DNA from: Goodfellowiella coeruleoviolacea
GTDB lineage: Bacteria > Actinomycetota > Actinomycetes > Mycobacteriales > Pseudonocardiaceae
Direction: 5' to 3'
Assembly (NCBI RefSeq): GCF_024171785.1
Contig: NZ_JAMTCK010000002.1
Location: forward strand, 62,001-126,000
DNA: 64,000 nt
The position numbers and the translations under genes were made by a program. Below, one piece after another: positions 1-23,085 of the stretch; within the stretch, counting starts at the first letter, position 1; every line of letters begins with the position of its first letter. The notes under the pieces were generated by a model that was not told the DNA's origin, did not search any database, and worked only from the letters and a program-made list of their open reading frames with translations.

Positions 1-925
1 GAATGGTGATCCCGCCGATCTCCACCGGCTCGGTGGTGTACCGCCTGGTCGCGACCGTGACCGGGCTCTCGTAGCGCAGGAACTCCTCGACGGCGGCCGG
101 CACCAACGCCGGATCGGCCTGGAGCCTGGCGAGGTGGTCGGGGTGGGTGAGCAGGGTGAGCACGCCGTTGGCGATCAGGTTGACCGTGGTCTCGTGCCCG
201 GCCACCAGCAACAGGTAGGCCATGGAGGTGGTCTCGGCGGTGCTGAGCTGGTCCCCGTCGTTGTCCGGCTGCACCAGCGCGCTGATCAGGCCACCATCCG
301 GGTTGGCCCGCTTGGTCACGCACAGCCAGTCGAGGTAGTCGGCCATGGCCTGGCCGGCCCGGCCCAGCTCGGGACCGCCCACACTGGACTCCAGCACCCG
401 GCACCACCCGCGGAACCGCTCCCGGTCGGCGGTGGGCACGCCGAGCAGCTCGCAGATCACGGTGATGGGCAGCGGCGCGGCGAACGCCTCGATCAGGTCC
501 ACCGGCACGCCGGTGGGCATGCTGGCGAGCAGCTGCTCGGTGATCTCCTCGATGCGCGGACGCAGCTGCTCCACCCGCCGGGCGGTGAAGACCCGGCCGA
601 CCAACCGGCGCAGCCGGGTGTGGTCGGGTGGATCGGTGTTGAGCATGTGGAGGTTGAGCAGCCGGGCGTACTCGCGGTGGTCACCAACGCCGGTCCCGGG
701 AAGGTGCCGCGCGATGAGTTCCTCGGAGTGGCGGATGTCCTTGCTCAGCCGTGAGTCGCCCAACCCGGCGCGGACGTCGTCGTAACGGGTTACCAGCCAG
801 ACTCGCAGGCCGTTCGGTGTCCGCACCGGGCGCACCGGGGACTCGTCACGAAGTAGGGCGAACATCGGATGCACGTGCTGGAGGAAGTCCTCGTCGATGC
901 GCTCGTCTTCGCGCGTGCTGGTCAT
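1..925 (-). CDS. Cytochrome P450, 3' end beyond window
   Basis: A class I bacterial P450 running off the left edge, with 308 residues visible from an ATG at 925 preceded by a GAGGAG ribosome site. The I-helix oxygen-activation motif AGHETT and the K-helix ExxR (EEFLRYESP) are both present. The heme-cysteine loop lies outside the window. Reading frame and family are clear; the substrate is not. The gene lies 92 bp downstream of the aryl-AMP ligase on the same strand, so the two are probably co-transcribed. A tailoring hydroxylation of the aryl starter or the depsipeptide scaffold is the natural inference. The FAD-dependent reductase at 24758-25969 is a candidate electron donor. Family assignment is firm, role inferred. 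Confidence 0.93.
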   Translation of the reverse strand, partial: MTSTREDERIDEDFLQHVHPMFALLRDESPVRPVRTPNGLRVWLVTRYDDVRAGLGDSRLSKDIRHSEELIARHLPGTGVGDHREYARLLNLHMLNTDPPDHTRLRRLVGRVFTARRVEQLRPRIEEITEQLLASMPTGVPVDLIEAFAAPLPITVICELLGVPTADRERFRGWCRVLESSVGGPELGRAGQAMADYLDWLCVTKRANPDGGLISALVQPDNDGDQLSTAETTSMAYLLLVAGHETTVNLIANGVLTLLTHPDHLARLQADPALVPAAVEEFLRYESPVTVATRRYTTEPVEIGGITI

Positions 926-1017
926 GAGTGCTGTGCTCCTCGGTAGCCTGAGGCAACGGGGGGTCCAGGCGGTGCACCCCGCCGGTCGGCCGTGGACGTG
1001 GTGGCTTAGGCATGTCC

Positions 1018-2679
1018 TCAGTGGACCGGCCGGGCGGCGTCGGTGGTCTGGTCGGCTTCGACCCGGCGCAGCGCGTCGGCGGCGAGCACCTTCTTGTCCA
1101 CCTTGCCCAGACCGGTGACGGGCAGGGCGACCACCACGTCGAGCCGGTCCGGCAGCTTGTAGGCGGCGAGCCCGCGATCCAGCAGCAGTCGCCTCAGCTC
1201 GACCAGGCTCGGCGCCTCGCCCGAGGGGACGACGAAGGCGCAGATCTGCTCGCCGAGTTCGGGGTGCGGCGCGGGTACCACGGCCGCCTGCGCGACCCGG
1301 GGGTGCGCGAGCAGGTGTCCCTCCACTTCGGACGCGGAGACCTTCTCGCCGCACCGGTTGACCAGATCCTTGATCCGCCCGTCGACGACGATGCGTCCCG
1401 CCGCGGTTCGGCGCACCAGGTCACCGGTCCGGTAGAAGCCGTCCTCGGTGAACGCCGTGGCGTTGTGCTCGGGCGCGCGGTAGTAGCCCCGGATGGTGTA
1501 CGGGCCGCGGGTGAGCAGCTCGCCCAACTCACCGTCGGGCGCGTCCCGACCGTGCTCGTCGACCACCCGGATCTCGTCGGCCGGGGAGAGCGGGTGGCCC
1601 TGGGTGGTCAGCACCTCCTCGGCGGAGTAGTCCTCCCGCGTGAAGCAGATCAGCCCCTCGGCCATCCCCAGCACCTGCTGCAGCCGGCAGCCCAGCGCGG
1701 GCTGGACCCGCTCGGCCAGTTCCCGGTGCAGCTTGGCGCCACCGATCTGCAGCACCCGCAGACTGGACAGGTCCCGCCTGTTCCACTCGACGGCGTCCAA
1801 CCACAACTGTGCCACCGTGGGCACGACCGAGGTGATCGTGACGCGTTCCCGCTCGATCAGCGTGAAGCACTCGTCCGGGCTGGCCGACCTGGCCAGCACC
1901 ACGGTGCCGCCGGCGTGCAGGGTGCCCAGCACCCCGGGGCAGCCCCAGGCGAAGTTGAACGCGGCCGGAAGCGCGGCCAGGTACACGCTGTCCTGGTTGA
2001 GTCCGCACACCGCACTGGCGGCGCGGGCCTGGTAGAGGAAGTCGTCGTGGGTGCGCGGAACCAGCTTGGGCAGTGCGGTCGTGCCGCCGGACAGCAGGAA
2101 GAACGCCACATCGGCCGGGTCGGGTTCGGCCAGCCCGCCCGACGCCGCCGGCAGCGCGGTGCCAGCGGCGTCGACGTCGGCGAGCGCCACGAACTCGCCC
2201 GGTTCGCCGGCCACGAAGACCTGCCGCACGCCGGGCACGGCGAGCCGCACCTGTCGGGCCAGCAGCCGGTGGTCGTAGCCGCGGTGCAGGGCCGGCACCA
2301 GGTAGGCGACCGCGTCGGTGAGCCGGCACAGGTGGGTGATCTCGCTGGCGCGGTGGGCGGGCAGCGCGAACACCGGCACGGCACCGAGGCGGAACAGCGC
2401 GAAGCACACCGCGATGAACTCGGGGGTGTTCGGCAGTTGCACCACCACGCGGTCACCGGCGCCGATCTCGCGGGCGTGGAAGCCGGCGGCCAACCGGTCC
2501 ACCCACTCGTCCAGTTCGCGGTAGCTCACCCGGCGGTCCCTGCTGACCACGGCGGTCCGATCGCCGCCGCGCGCCGCCCAGCCGCGCAGTGCCTCGCCCA
2601 ATGTCTGGCCAGCCCAGTAACCGGCCTCCCGGTAGCTGCGGGCGATCTCCTCCGGCCACGGTTCGCATCCGGTCAGCAT
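1018..2679 (-). CDS. Aryl-acid AMP ligase (DhbE/EntE family)
   Basis: A 553-residue stand-alone adenylation enzyme that should activate an aromatic carboxylic acid and load it on the adjacent carrier protein. The P-loop appears as LLSGGTTALPK, and the C-terminal domain ends in LGKVDKKVL with the catalytic lysine. The aryl-pocket segment reads FNFAWGCPG. Asn at the DhbE Asn235 position is the hallmark of aryl-acid ligases. Cys at the DhbE Ser240 position is seen in salicylate-type enzymes rather than 2,3-dihydroxybenzoate ones. Salicylate-like acids or 3-hydroxypicolinate are both plausible; no starter-synthesis gene is visible. It is divergent from the carrier gene with a shared 128-bp promoter region, and matches the role of AntF in antimycin pathways. 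Confidence 0.9.
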   Translation of the reverse strand: MLTGCEPWPEEIARSYREAGYWAGQTLGEALRGWAARGGDRTAVVSRDRRVSYRELDEWVDRLAAGFHAREIGAGDRVVVQLPNTPEFIAVCFALFRLGAVPVFALPAHRASEITHLCRLTDAVAYLVPALHRGYDHRLLARQVRLAVPGVRQVFVAGEPGEFVALADVDAAGTALPAASGGLAEPDPADVAFFLLSGGTTALPKLVPRTHDDFLYQARAASAVCGLNQDSVYLAALPAAFNFAWGCPGVLGTLHAGGTVVLARSASPDECFTLIERERVTITSVVPTVAQLWLDAVEWNRRDLSSLRVLQIGGAKLHRELAERVQPALGCRLQQVLGMAEGLICFTREDYSAEEVLTTQGHPLSPADEIRVVDEHGRDAPDGELGELLTRGPYTIRGYYRAPEHNATAFTEDGFYRTGDLVRRTAAGRIVVDGRIKDLVNRCGEKVSASEVEGHLLAHPRVAQAAVVPAPHPELGEQICAFVVPSGEAPSLVELRRLLLDRGLAAYKLPDRLDVVVALPVTGLGKVDKKVLAADALRRVEADQTTDAARPVH

Positions 2680-2763
2680 GGCCTGCCTTTCGCTGAGGGT
2701 AGTGTCGAGATGTCGGCTGATACCGCCGATGAGTGATTTCCTGCCTAATTGTGTATTACTGAT

Positions 2764-2788
2764 CCGGGACAGTGTGGATCTGTCCCGG
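2764..2788. promoter_or_regulatory. Perfect 9-bp inverted repeat in divergent promoter region
   Basis: CCGGGACAG at 2764-2772 and its exact complement CTGTCCCGG at 2780-2788 are separated by a 7-base loop. The element sits 19 bp before the carrier-protein ATG and inside the intergenic space shared with the ligase gene. It could be a regulator operator or a hairpin covering the carrier-protein ribosome site, which is otherwise weak. Confidence 0.5.
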
Positions 2789-2807
2789 GCATTGCTACAG
2801 TCGCGGA

Positions 2808-3068
2808 ATGGCTGAGAGAGGTATACCTGCCAGTCGCGCCGAACTCCAGAAAACCATTGCCGAGGAGTTGGGAGTAGCGTCGTCCGAGATTGGTTGCGAC
2901 GTGAACCTTGCGGAGATCGGGCTGGACTCCGTCACCGCAATCAAGCTGGTGAGCCGATGGCAGCGAGACGGGTTGGGCGTCCCTTTTGAGGAATTTTCCC
3001 GAGAACCTACCCTGGCTGGCTGGTGGGAGCTACTGGTGCGGGCACCTGATGGTGTGCGGCCACGTTAA
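2808..3068 (+). CDS. Free-standing aryl carrier protein (ArCP)
   Basis: An 86-residue carrier protein. The phosphopantetheine site is in EIGLDSVTAIKLV (Ser within LDS). The C-terminal EEFSREPTLAGWWELL matches the pattern of the EntB/VibB aryl carrier domain. It should hold the aryl starter made by the ligase at 1018-2679 and present it to the first condensation domain of the NRPS. The ATG at 2808 is chosen because the carrier fold begins just after it. An in-frame GTG at 2772 would add 12 unlikely residues. It is equivalent in position and role to AntG of antimycin clusters. Homology is clear; the acid it carries is inferred. Confidence 0.88.
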   Translation: MAERGIPASRAELQKTIAEELGVASSEIGCDVNLAEIGLDSVTAIKLVSRWQRDGLGVPFEEFSREPTLAGWWELLVRAPDGVRPR

Positions 3069-3356
3069 CAAACACCTGGCAGCGGCAGTGTCGATGTCCC
3101 CCGGTGGTTGGTATCCGATCCGCCCTGTCGGCTGTTGCGCGCGATGAGCGGTGACAGGCCGCGCAAATTCGGTTAATTGTCACCTGAATGAGTGAACTCT
3201 TTGGTGTGGGTGACGGTCGTTGTGGCTGATGAGCGCGGCGTGAAGGGGCCCCGAAAGGCTGAATCTCGCCGCTGGCGACCTGGCTCGTCCAAGGGGCTGG
3301 CTTGTGTTTCCGTCGCGGTCGCGAGTATTTTCCGACCTTGCCCGAACTGGCCTTCT

Positions 3357-3383
3357 CCGATCGGTCCTGACCGGACCGATCGG
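3357..3383. promoter_or_regulatory. Perfect 11-bp stem-loop in NRPS leader
   Basis: CCGATCGGTCC (3357-3367), loop TGACC, then the exact complement GGACCGATCGG (3373-3383). It lies 444 bp upstream of the NRPS start and 288 bp downstream of the carrier gene. It could terminate or attenuate transcription from the carrier gene, or serve as a dimeric-regulator operator. There is no T-tract, but actinobacterial terminators often lack one. Confidence 0.55.
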
Positions 3384-3594
3384 GGTGGTTCGAAAGGTGG
3401 CGGCGGAAATTGGGCAAATTGGGCTTTGAGGTGAGCGCGACGCGTGTCGCGGAAACGGCCGAAACCAGTGCGGCGCCCGGCCGTGTCAAAACCCGCGCGC
3501 GCGTTCGCCGCCCGACGCGGCGCCGGCCGCTGCCCGGCGCACCTCCCGGAAGCCACGCGGTGACCTGCCCGTGTTGACCCGTCCGTGGCGACCC

Positions 3595-3630
3595 GTTCTG
3601 CGGTGACCTGTTCTGCGGTGACCTGTTCTG
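3595..3630 (+). repeat. 15-bp tandem repeat
   Basis: Two exact copies of GTTCTGCGGTGACCT (3595-3609, 3610-3624) and a partial third, non-coding, upstream of the NRPS. It is one of several 15-bp-period repeats in the window. Confidence 0.8.
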
Positions 3631-3827
3631 GGCTGATCGGCGGATGCCACCAGCACGTCCGCTGCGCGGTCCGCGTCCCACGGCACCGGTCCCACGGCAC
3701 GAGGGCCCCACCCCGCCCGCTGTCGACCAGCACCCAGCCCGGCGCGCCCAGCCGAGCCGCACGACCACCAGAACCCACCTTCTCCGCAGGCCTGCCACGA
3801 CTCCGCGGCCGTCAAAGTTGGGACTCA

Positions 3828-16704
<12,877 letters not shown>

Positions 16705-16712
<8 letters not shown>

Positions 16713-19700
16713 CGCTTCCGAGCGCGGCTCAGCGATCGCCGTCATCGGCATGGCCGGCAGGTTCCCCGGCGCCGACGACGTCGACCAGTTCTGGGCGAAC
16801 CTGGTGGCCGGCCGGGAATCGGTGCTGCCGGTCAGCGACGAGGAGTACCTGGCAGCCGGGGGCAGCCGGGCGGGACTGACCGACCCGCACACCGTCAGGG
16901 TGGCCGCCACCATCGACGGGATCGAACTGTTCGACGCCGCCTTCTTCGGCTACTCCGCGGCGGACGCCGCGCTCATCGACCCACAGCACCGGCTGTTCCT
17001 GGAGTGCTGCTACCACGCGCTGGAGAACGCGGGCCAGGATCCGTCCAAACAGGACAGCGTGGTCGGGGTGTACGGCGGGGCCAGTTCGAGCACCTACTAC
17101 GTGGAGAACCTCTGGCCGCGGCTGGCCGGCCGGGACTCGGGGATCGAGGCGACGGCCGCGAAGGTCGGCAACATCGACGGCACCCTGACCACCCGGGTGT
17201 CCTACGAGCTGAACCTCACCGGGCCGAGCATGGCGGTGCAGACCGCCTGCTCCACCTCGCTGGTCGCGGTCCACCTGGCCTGCCAGGACCTGCTGGACTT
17301 CCGGTGCGACCTCGCGCTGGTCGGCGGGGCGTCGGTGAACGTCGGCGCCAAACGCGGCTACCGGTACGTGGAGGGCGGGCCGCTGCCCGCCGACGGGCAC
17401 GTCCGCACCTTCGACGCCGACGCCGCGGGCACGGTCGGCGGCGACGGTGTCGGGGTCGTGGTGCTCAAGCGGCTGGCCGACGCGCTGGCCGACGGCGACC
17501 GCGTGCGAGCGGTGATCCTGGGGTCGGCCATCAACAACGACGGTCACCGCAAGGTCGGGTTCGTCGCCCCGAGCACGCAGGGCCAGGTGGACGCCATCCT
17601 GGCGGCGCAGGCCGCGGCGGGGGTGAGCGCGGACGAGATCGGCTACGTGGAGGCGCACGGGACCGCGACGCCGGTGGGCGACCCCATCGAGATCGCCGCG
17701 CTGAGCACGGCCTTCGCCGAGAGCACCCAGCGCAGGCAGTTCTGCGCGATCGGCTCGGCGAAGACCAACATCGGGCACACCGCCGAGGCGGCCGGAGTGG
17801 CCGGGCTGATCAAACTCGTGCTGGCACTGGAACACCGGATGATCCCGGCGAGCCTGCACTACCGCGCGCCCAACCCGCTGATCGACTTCACCGAGACGCC
17901 GTTCTACGTCAACGCCGAACTGTCCCCGTGGGACAGTGACGGGCGCCCGAGGGTGGGCGCGGTGAGTTCGTTCGGCATCGGCGGCACCAACGCGCACGTG
18001 ATCGTGGCGGAAGCGCCGGCGGCACCGCCCAGCTCACCGGCCGGCGAGTGGGTGGCGCTGCCCCTGTCGGCGCGGACGCCGAGCGCGCTCGGCCTGGTCC
18101 GGGAACGGCTCGCCGACCACCTCGCGGCCGACCGCGGCCTGAACCTCGCCGACGTCGCCCACACACTCCACAGTGGACGCAAGGCGCTGGACCGCCGCTG
18201 CGTGGTGGTGTGCCGGGACCTCGACGACGCGGTCACCCGGCTGCGCCAGCCGCACCCGGCCCTGGCACCGGCCCAGCCGGGGGTGGCGCCCGAGGTGGCG
18301 TTCCTGCTGCCTGGCGGGGGCGGCGACTACCCCGGGATGGGCAGGCAGCTCTACGACACCGAGCCGCTGTTCCGGGCGGACATCGACCACTGCGCGGAGA
18401 TCCTGCGCCCGGTGCTGGGTGCCGACCTGCGCGCCACCCTGTACGGGGACGCGCCCCGGGACTGGACCGCCGGCTTCGTCGGTGTGGTGGCCACCGAGTA
18501 CGCCCTGGCCCGCCTGGTGATGTCGTTCGGGGTGCGGCCCACCGCGCTGATCGGCCACTCGCTCGGTGAGTACACCGCGGCCTGCCTGGCCGGGGTGTAC
18601 TCGCTGGCGGACATGCTGCCGCTGGTCGCCGAGCGGGTGCGGCTGCTGGAGGGCGTCGGCGGTGCCATGATCAGCGTTCCGCTCGGCGAGTCCGACCTGC
18701 GCGGCTACCTCACCGAGCGGGTGTCGCTGGCCGCGGTCAACGCGCCCACGCTGTGCGTGCTCGCCGGGCCCGTCGAGGACATCGCCGAGGTGGAGCGCAA
18801 GCTCGCCATCGACGACGTGCCCACCCAGCGGCTGCGGGTGCCCTCGGCCAGCCACTCCGCCATGACCGAACCGTTCCTCGGCCGGCTCGCCGCCACCCTG
18901 TCCACTGTGGAGTTCCACGCGCCGGCCATCCCGATCATGTCCAACCTGACCGGCACCTGGGTCACCGACGAGCAGGTGACCAGTGTGGACTACTGGTTGC
19001 GGCACACCAGCCACACCGTGCGGTTCGCCGAGGGCCTGGCCCAGCTGTGCCAGGCGAAGCGGCCCGCCCTGGTCGAGGTCGGGCCGGGCCGGGTGCTGGC
19101 CAGGCTGGCCAGGATGCAGTTCGGGGACACCCACCCGGTGGCGACGGCCATGGGGCACGCTCGGGACGAGCGCTGCGACCGGGAGACCCTGCTCGGCGCC
19201 CTCGGCCAGCTCTGGTGCCAGGGGGTGGACGTCGACTGGACGGCCGTGCACTCGTCGGGGCAGGCCGGCGCGACCCGCCAGCGGGTGCCGCTGCCGGGTT
19301 ATCCGTTCGAGCGCAAGCGGTACTGGGTCGACCCGCTGCCCCCGCACCGGAGCGCGCCCGAGCCGCTGCTGCGGCTGCCCGCCGAGCGGGACCGGCTGTG
19401 CGCGGCCGAGCAGCGGGTCCGCGAGCGGGTGGCGGTCAACCGGCCGCCGGCCGACGCGGTGCGCGCGCTGGACCGGCTCAGCGACCTGTACCTGTGCGCG
19501 TACCTCAGCGCGAACGGGGTGAGCCTGGCGCCCGGCCAGGTCCACGACCGCGCCGCACTGGTCGACCGGCTGTGCCCGGCGACCCGGTGCCGCCGGATGG
19601 TCGACACCCTGCTCTACCTGCTGACCCAGTCGGGTGTGCTGGTCGAGGAGGACAGCGGGGGCAGCGCGGTGCTGCGGGTGGCCGATCCACCCGCCGACCA

Positions 19701-21732
19701 CGCGGCCGAGATCGCCGCGCTGGAACAGGAGCTGCGCGTCCGGTTCCCCGACCAACTCGGCGCCGTCGACCTGGCCCGCCACTGCGTCGGCCAGTACCAC
19801 CGGGTGTTCACCGGGGAGATCGAGGCGCACGAGGTGCTGCGGCCGGACGGCGAGTTCGACATCACCGACGAGCCCGGCGCGGACCTGGTCAACAACAGCG
19901 ACGTCGTCGTCTACCGCGACCTGCTGGCCGAGGAGGTGGCCCGCCTGGTCCGGGCGGCCGGCGGCCGGCGGGTCCGCGTGCTGGAGGTCGGCGCGGGGCG
20001 CGGCCTGCTCAGCTGGCACGTGGTCGAGGCGCTGCGCGAACTGTCCACTGTGGAGTTCCACTTCACCGACATCGGCCGGTCGTTCGTGCTGGCCGCCCAG
20101 CGGCGGGCGGCGGAGCAGGGCCTGGACTGCATGAGCTTCGGCGTGCTGGACATCGGCACCGACCCGACCGCGCAGGGCTACCCGGCCGGCGGGTTCGACA
20201 TCGTGCTGGCGTACAACGTGCTGCACGCCACCCCGCAGGTGCGCGACGCCCTGCACAACGTCCGGCAACTGGTGGCGCCGGGCGGCGTGCTGTTCGTCCT
20301 GGAGGCCTCCGCGCTGCCCCGGATCACCCTGCTGCCCGCGGTCCTCAAGGGCTGGGAGCCGGCGGCCGACGACTTCCGCCAGCACCTGCCGCTGATCCCG
20401 GCCGAGGCCTGGCCCGACCTGGTCGCCGACGCCGGGTACGCCGAGGTCGGCGTCCTGCCCCCGACGCCGGAGCAACGCGCCCACGTCGACCACGTGCTCG
20501 TGGTCGCGACCACCGCCGAGGACGCCACCCTGCCGACCGGTGCCCCGGCCGAGGCGCCGGCGGGAATCGGCACGCCGGCGCGGTCGGCGTTCAACAGCCG
20601 GCCGGAGTTGCCCACCGAGTACGTGGCGCCGCGCACCGAACTGGAGGAGGTGGTGGCGCGGCAGTGGGCCGAGGTGCTCGGCCTGGACCGGGTGGGCATC
20701 GAGGACAACTTCTTCGCCCTGGGCGGTGAGTCCCTGCTCGCGCTGCAACTGGTCGCCCGGATGCGCGACGAGCTGGGCGTGGTCATCCCGGTCCGGAAGG
20801 TGATGGAGCACACCACGGTCGCCGCCCTGGCCGGTTACTGCGCGCGGCAGCTGGCCGGCACGGCCGAGGGCGTTGAGCCGGACCTGGCCAAGCACGCCTA
20901 CGACGTGCTGCTGCCGCTGCGCCCGGAGGGCCAGCTGCCCCCGCTGTTCTGCGTGCACCCCGCGGGCGGGCTGAGCTGGCGCTACGCCGGCCTGGTCCGG
21001 CACATCCACGCCGACCGGCCGATCTACGGCCTGCAGGCGCGCGGACTCGACGGCACCGAGCCGCTGGCCGACAGCGTGCTGGAGGTCGCCGAGGACTGCG
21101 TGCGGCAGATCCGCTCGGTGCAGCCGCACGGGCCGTACCACCTGCTCGGCTGGTCCTTCGGCGGGTTCGCCGCGCACGCGATGGCCACGCTGCTGGAGCA
21201 GGCCGGGGAGCGGGTGGCGCTGCTGGCCATGCTCGACGCGGTGCCGGTCTACCTGGAGCGGGTGCCCGACGAGCGGGAGATCGAACGGGGCCTGCTCGCG
21301 GTGCTGCTCAACGACGCCGGCCACACCGTGGACGTGACCGGGGACGCGCCGCTGGACCGGGCCAGGGTGCTGGAGCTGATCCGGCGGGACGGCGGTGGGT
21401 TCGCGGTCCTCGACGACGGCGAGATCGACCTGCTCGTGCGCGTCCTCCGCAACAACGCGCGCATCCTGCTGGACCACCGGGCCGGGACGTTCTCCGGGGA
21501 CCTGCTGTTCTTCACCGCGACCCGGTCCCACCCGGCCGACGAGCCCACGGCCGAGGCGTGGCGCCCCTACGTGGCCGGCCAGATCGACAACCACGACGTC
21601 GACTGCGACCACTACAGCCTGACCTTGCCGGAGCCCATGGCGGTGATCGGCGCGGTGCTCGACGCCGCGTTGCGGCGGTGTTCCTCGACGCCGGGTCGCG
21701 GCGGTGTTCGCGGAGTTCGTGACGAGCGGTAG
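16705..21732 (+). CDS. Type I PKS: KS-AT-cMT-ACP-TE
   Basis: A 1675-residue polyketide synthase that should extend the NRPS chain once, C-methylate and release it. KS has Cys182 (TACSTSL), His318 (EAHGTATP) and His358 (KTNIGH). AT has Ser619 (GHSLGEY), but the specificity motif reads SASH (714-717), neither HAFH (malonyl) nor YASH (methylmalonyl). The methyltransferase SAM loop LEVGAGRGL lies at about 1093. ACP Ser is 1343 (LGGESLL). The thioesterase nucleophile Ser is 1484 (GWSFGG). There is no KR, DH or ER. ATG 16705 overlaps the NRPS stop, so translation is coupled. The TE would macrolactonise onto the serine hydroxyl by analogy with antimycin-type lines. The KS-AT-MT-ACP-TE order is known from gem-dimethyl-forming neoantimycin-type PKSs. 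Confidence 0.93.
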
Positions 21733-21762
21733 GACGACCAGCGGTAGGACGACCAGCGGTAG
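21721..21762 (+). repeat. 15-bp repeat giving three in-frame stop codons
   Basis: GACGACCAGCGGTAG at 21733-21747 and 21748-21762, preceded by a 12-bp partial copy holding the PKS stop. Because the period is 15, TAG recurs in the PKS frame at 21730, 21745 and 21760. The array separates the PKS from the ribosome site of the next gene. Confidence 0.85.
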
Positions 21763-21778
21763 GACAAGGAGATCCGTA

Positions 21779-23074
21779 TTGCGTCGACAGTTGTACGAGT
21801 TGGGCGAGCTGCCTCCGCTCGGCGAGGTGCCCGAGCGGATGTACGCGCAGGTGATCCGCAGGGAACGCTATGGCGAGCCGGCCAGGGCGTTCCAGGTCGA
21901 GGTCGTTGACGTGCCACCGGTCCGGCCTGGGGACGTGCTCGTGCTGGTGATGGCCGCCGGGATCAACTACAACAACGTGTGGGCCGCGCTGGGCCAGCCA
22001 CTGGACGTCATCACCCAGCGGCAGCGCCGGGGTGAGCCGGAGGACTTCCACATCGGTGGCTCGGACGCGGCCGGGATCGTCTGGGCGGTCGGCGAGGGCG
22101 TCCGCCAGGTGTCCGTGGGCGACCACGTGGTGCTGTCCGGCTGCCAGTGGGACGAGCAGGCCGCCGACATCCGGCTGGGCGTGGACCCGGTCGCCTCGAC
22201 CAGCCAGGGCGCCTGGGGATACGAGATCAACTACGGCTCGTTCGCCCAGTTTGCCCGCGTCCGGGAGTACCAGTGCCACCCCAAGCCGCCCCAGCTGTCC
22301 TGGGCCGAGGCGGCGTGCTTCATGGTCACCGCGGCCACGGCCTACCGGCAGCTGTGCGGGTGGCCGCCGCACGTGGTGCGGCCCGGGGCGCCGGTGCTGA
22401 TCTGGGGCGGGGCGGGTGGCGTCGGCTCGATGGCCATCCAGATCACGCGCATCTTCGGCGGGGTGCCGCTCGCCGTGGTCTCCAGCCCCGAACGCGGCCA
22501 GCACTGCCTGCGGCTCGGCGCGCGCGGGGTGATCGACCGCACCGAGTTCGACCACTGGGGCCGGCTGCCCAGCGCCGAGGACACCGAGGCGGCGGCGGCC
22601 TGGACGGCGTCGGCCCGCGCGTTCGCCCGCAGGGTCCGCGACCTCACCCCGGGCCGCGCCCTGCCCAGGATCGTGCTGGAGCACACCGGCCGCGACACCC
22701 TGCCGACCTCGATGTACGTCTGCGACAACGCGGGCATGGTGGTGATCTGCGGCGGCACCACCGGCTACAACGGCGATCTGGACCTCCGGTTCCTGTGGAC
22801 GCGGCAGAAGCGGCTGCAGGGCTCGCACTACGCGAGCGTGGCCGAGTGCCGCGCGGTCACCGAGCTGGTGGCCGCCAAGCGCCTGGACCCCTGTCTTTCC
22901 GTCGCCGTCGGCTTCGACGAGATCGGCGCGCTGCACCAGCAGATGTACGAGAACGTCCTGCCGCCCGGCAACGCGGCCGTGTTGGTCAACGCCACGTCCG
23001 ACCTGGCCGGCGGTGGCCCGCCCGCGGTCCTCAGTTCCGCGCCGGCCGTCCCCGCCGGCTCCCCCTCCTGGTGA
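21779..23074 (+). CDS. Crotonyl-CoA carboxylase/reductase homologue (extender-unit enzyme)
   Basis: A 431-residue medium-chain reductase of the CCR family, which reductively carboxylates 2-enoyl-CoA to an alkylmalonyl-CoA with NADPH and CO2. Visible features are NYNNVWAALG near the N-terminus (the CO2-site Asn region), HIGGSDAAGIVWAVG, the nucleotide loop WGGAGGVGSMA and LQGSHYAS with the CO2-site His. The Phe-Glu pair of characterised CCRs appears as Tyr-Glu in WGYEINYGSF. The start is taken as TTG 21779 because AAGGAG lies 7 bases upstream. The longer GTG-initiated frame would begin inside the 15-bp repeats and PKS end. It is equivalent to AntE in antimycin pathways. With the adjacent phenylalanine lyase the likely substrate is cinnamoyl-CoA, but an alkenoyl-CoA cannot be excluded. 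Confidence 0.88.
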   Translation: MRRQLYELGELPPLGEVPERMYAQVIRRERYGEPARAFQVEVVDVPPVRPGDVLVLVMAAGINYNNVWAALGQPLDVITQRQRRGEPEDFHIGGSDAAGIVWAVGEGVRQVSVGDHVVLSGCQWDEQAADIRLGVDPVASTSQGAWGYEINYGSFAQFARVREYQCHPKPPQLSWAEAACFMVTAATAYRQLCGWPPHVVRPGAPVLIWGGAGGVGSMAIQITRIFGGVPLAVVSSPERGQHCLRLGARGVIDRTEFDHWGRLPSAEDTEAAAAWTASARAFARRVRDLTPGRALPRIVLEHTGRDTLPTSMYVCDNAGMVVICGGTTGYNGDLDLRFLWTRQKRLQGSHYASVAECRAVTELVAAKRLDPCLSVAVGFDEIGALHQQMYENVLPPGNAAVLVNATSDLAGGGPPAVLSSAPAVPAGSPSW

Positions 23075-23085
23075 TTGGAAAACCG

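Larger units (their letters stand above)
3069..3827. other. Long leader/intergenic region before the NRPS
   Basis: About 760 bp with no credible gene. It holds the 11-bp-stem hairpin at 3357-3383 and the 15-bp tandem repeat at 3595-3630. The open frames here are GC-bias artefacts. Probably a long 5' leader or promoter for the assembly-line operon. Confidence 0.6.

Noticed and set aside
18034-21612. Very long minus-strand open frames opposite the NRPS/PKS and toxin genes
   Set aside because: They have no family motifs and arise from GC third-position bias opposite true genes.
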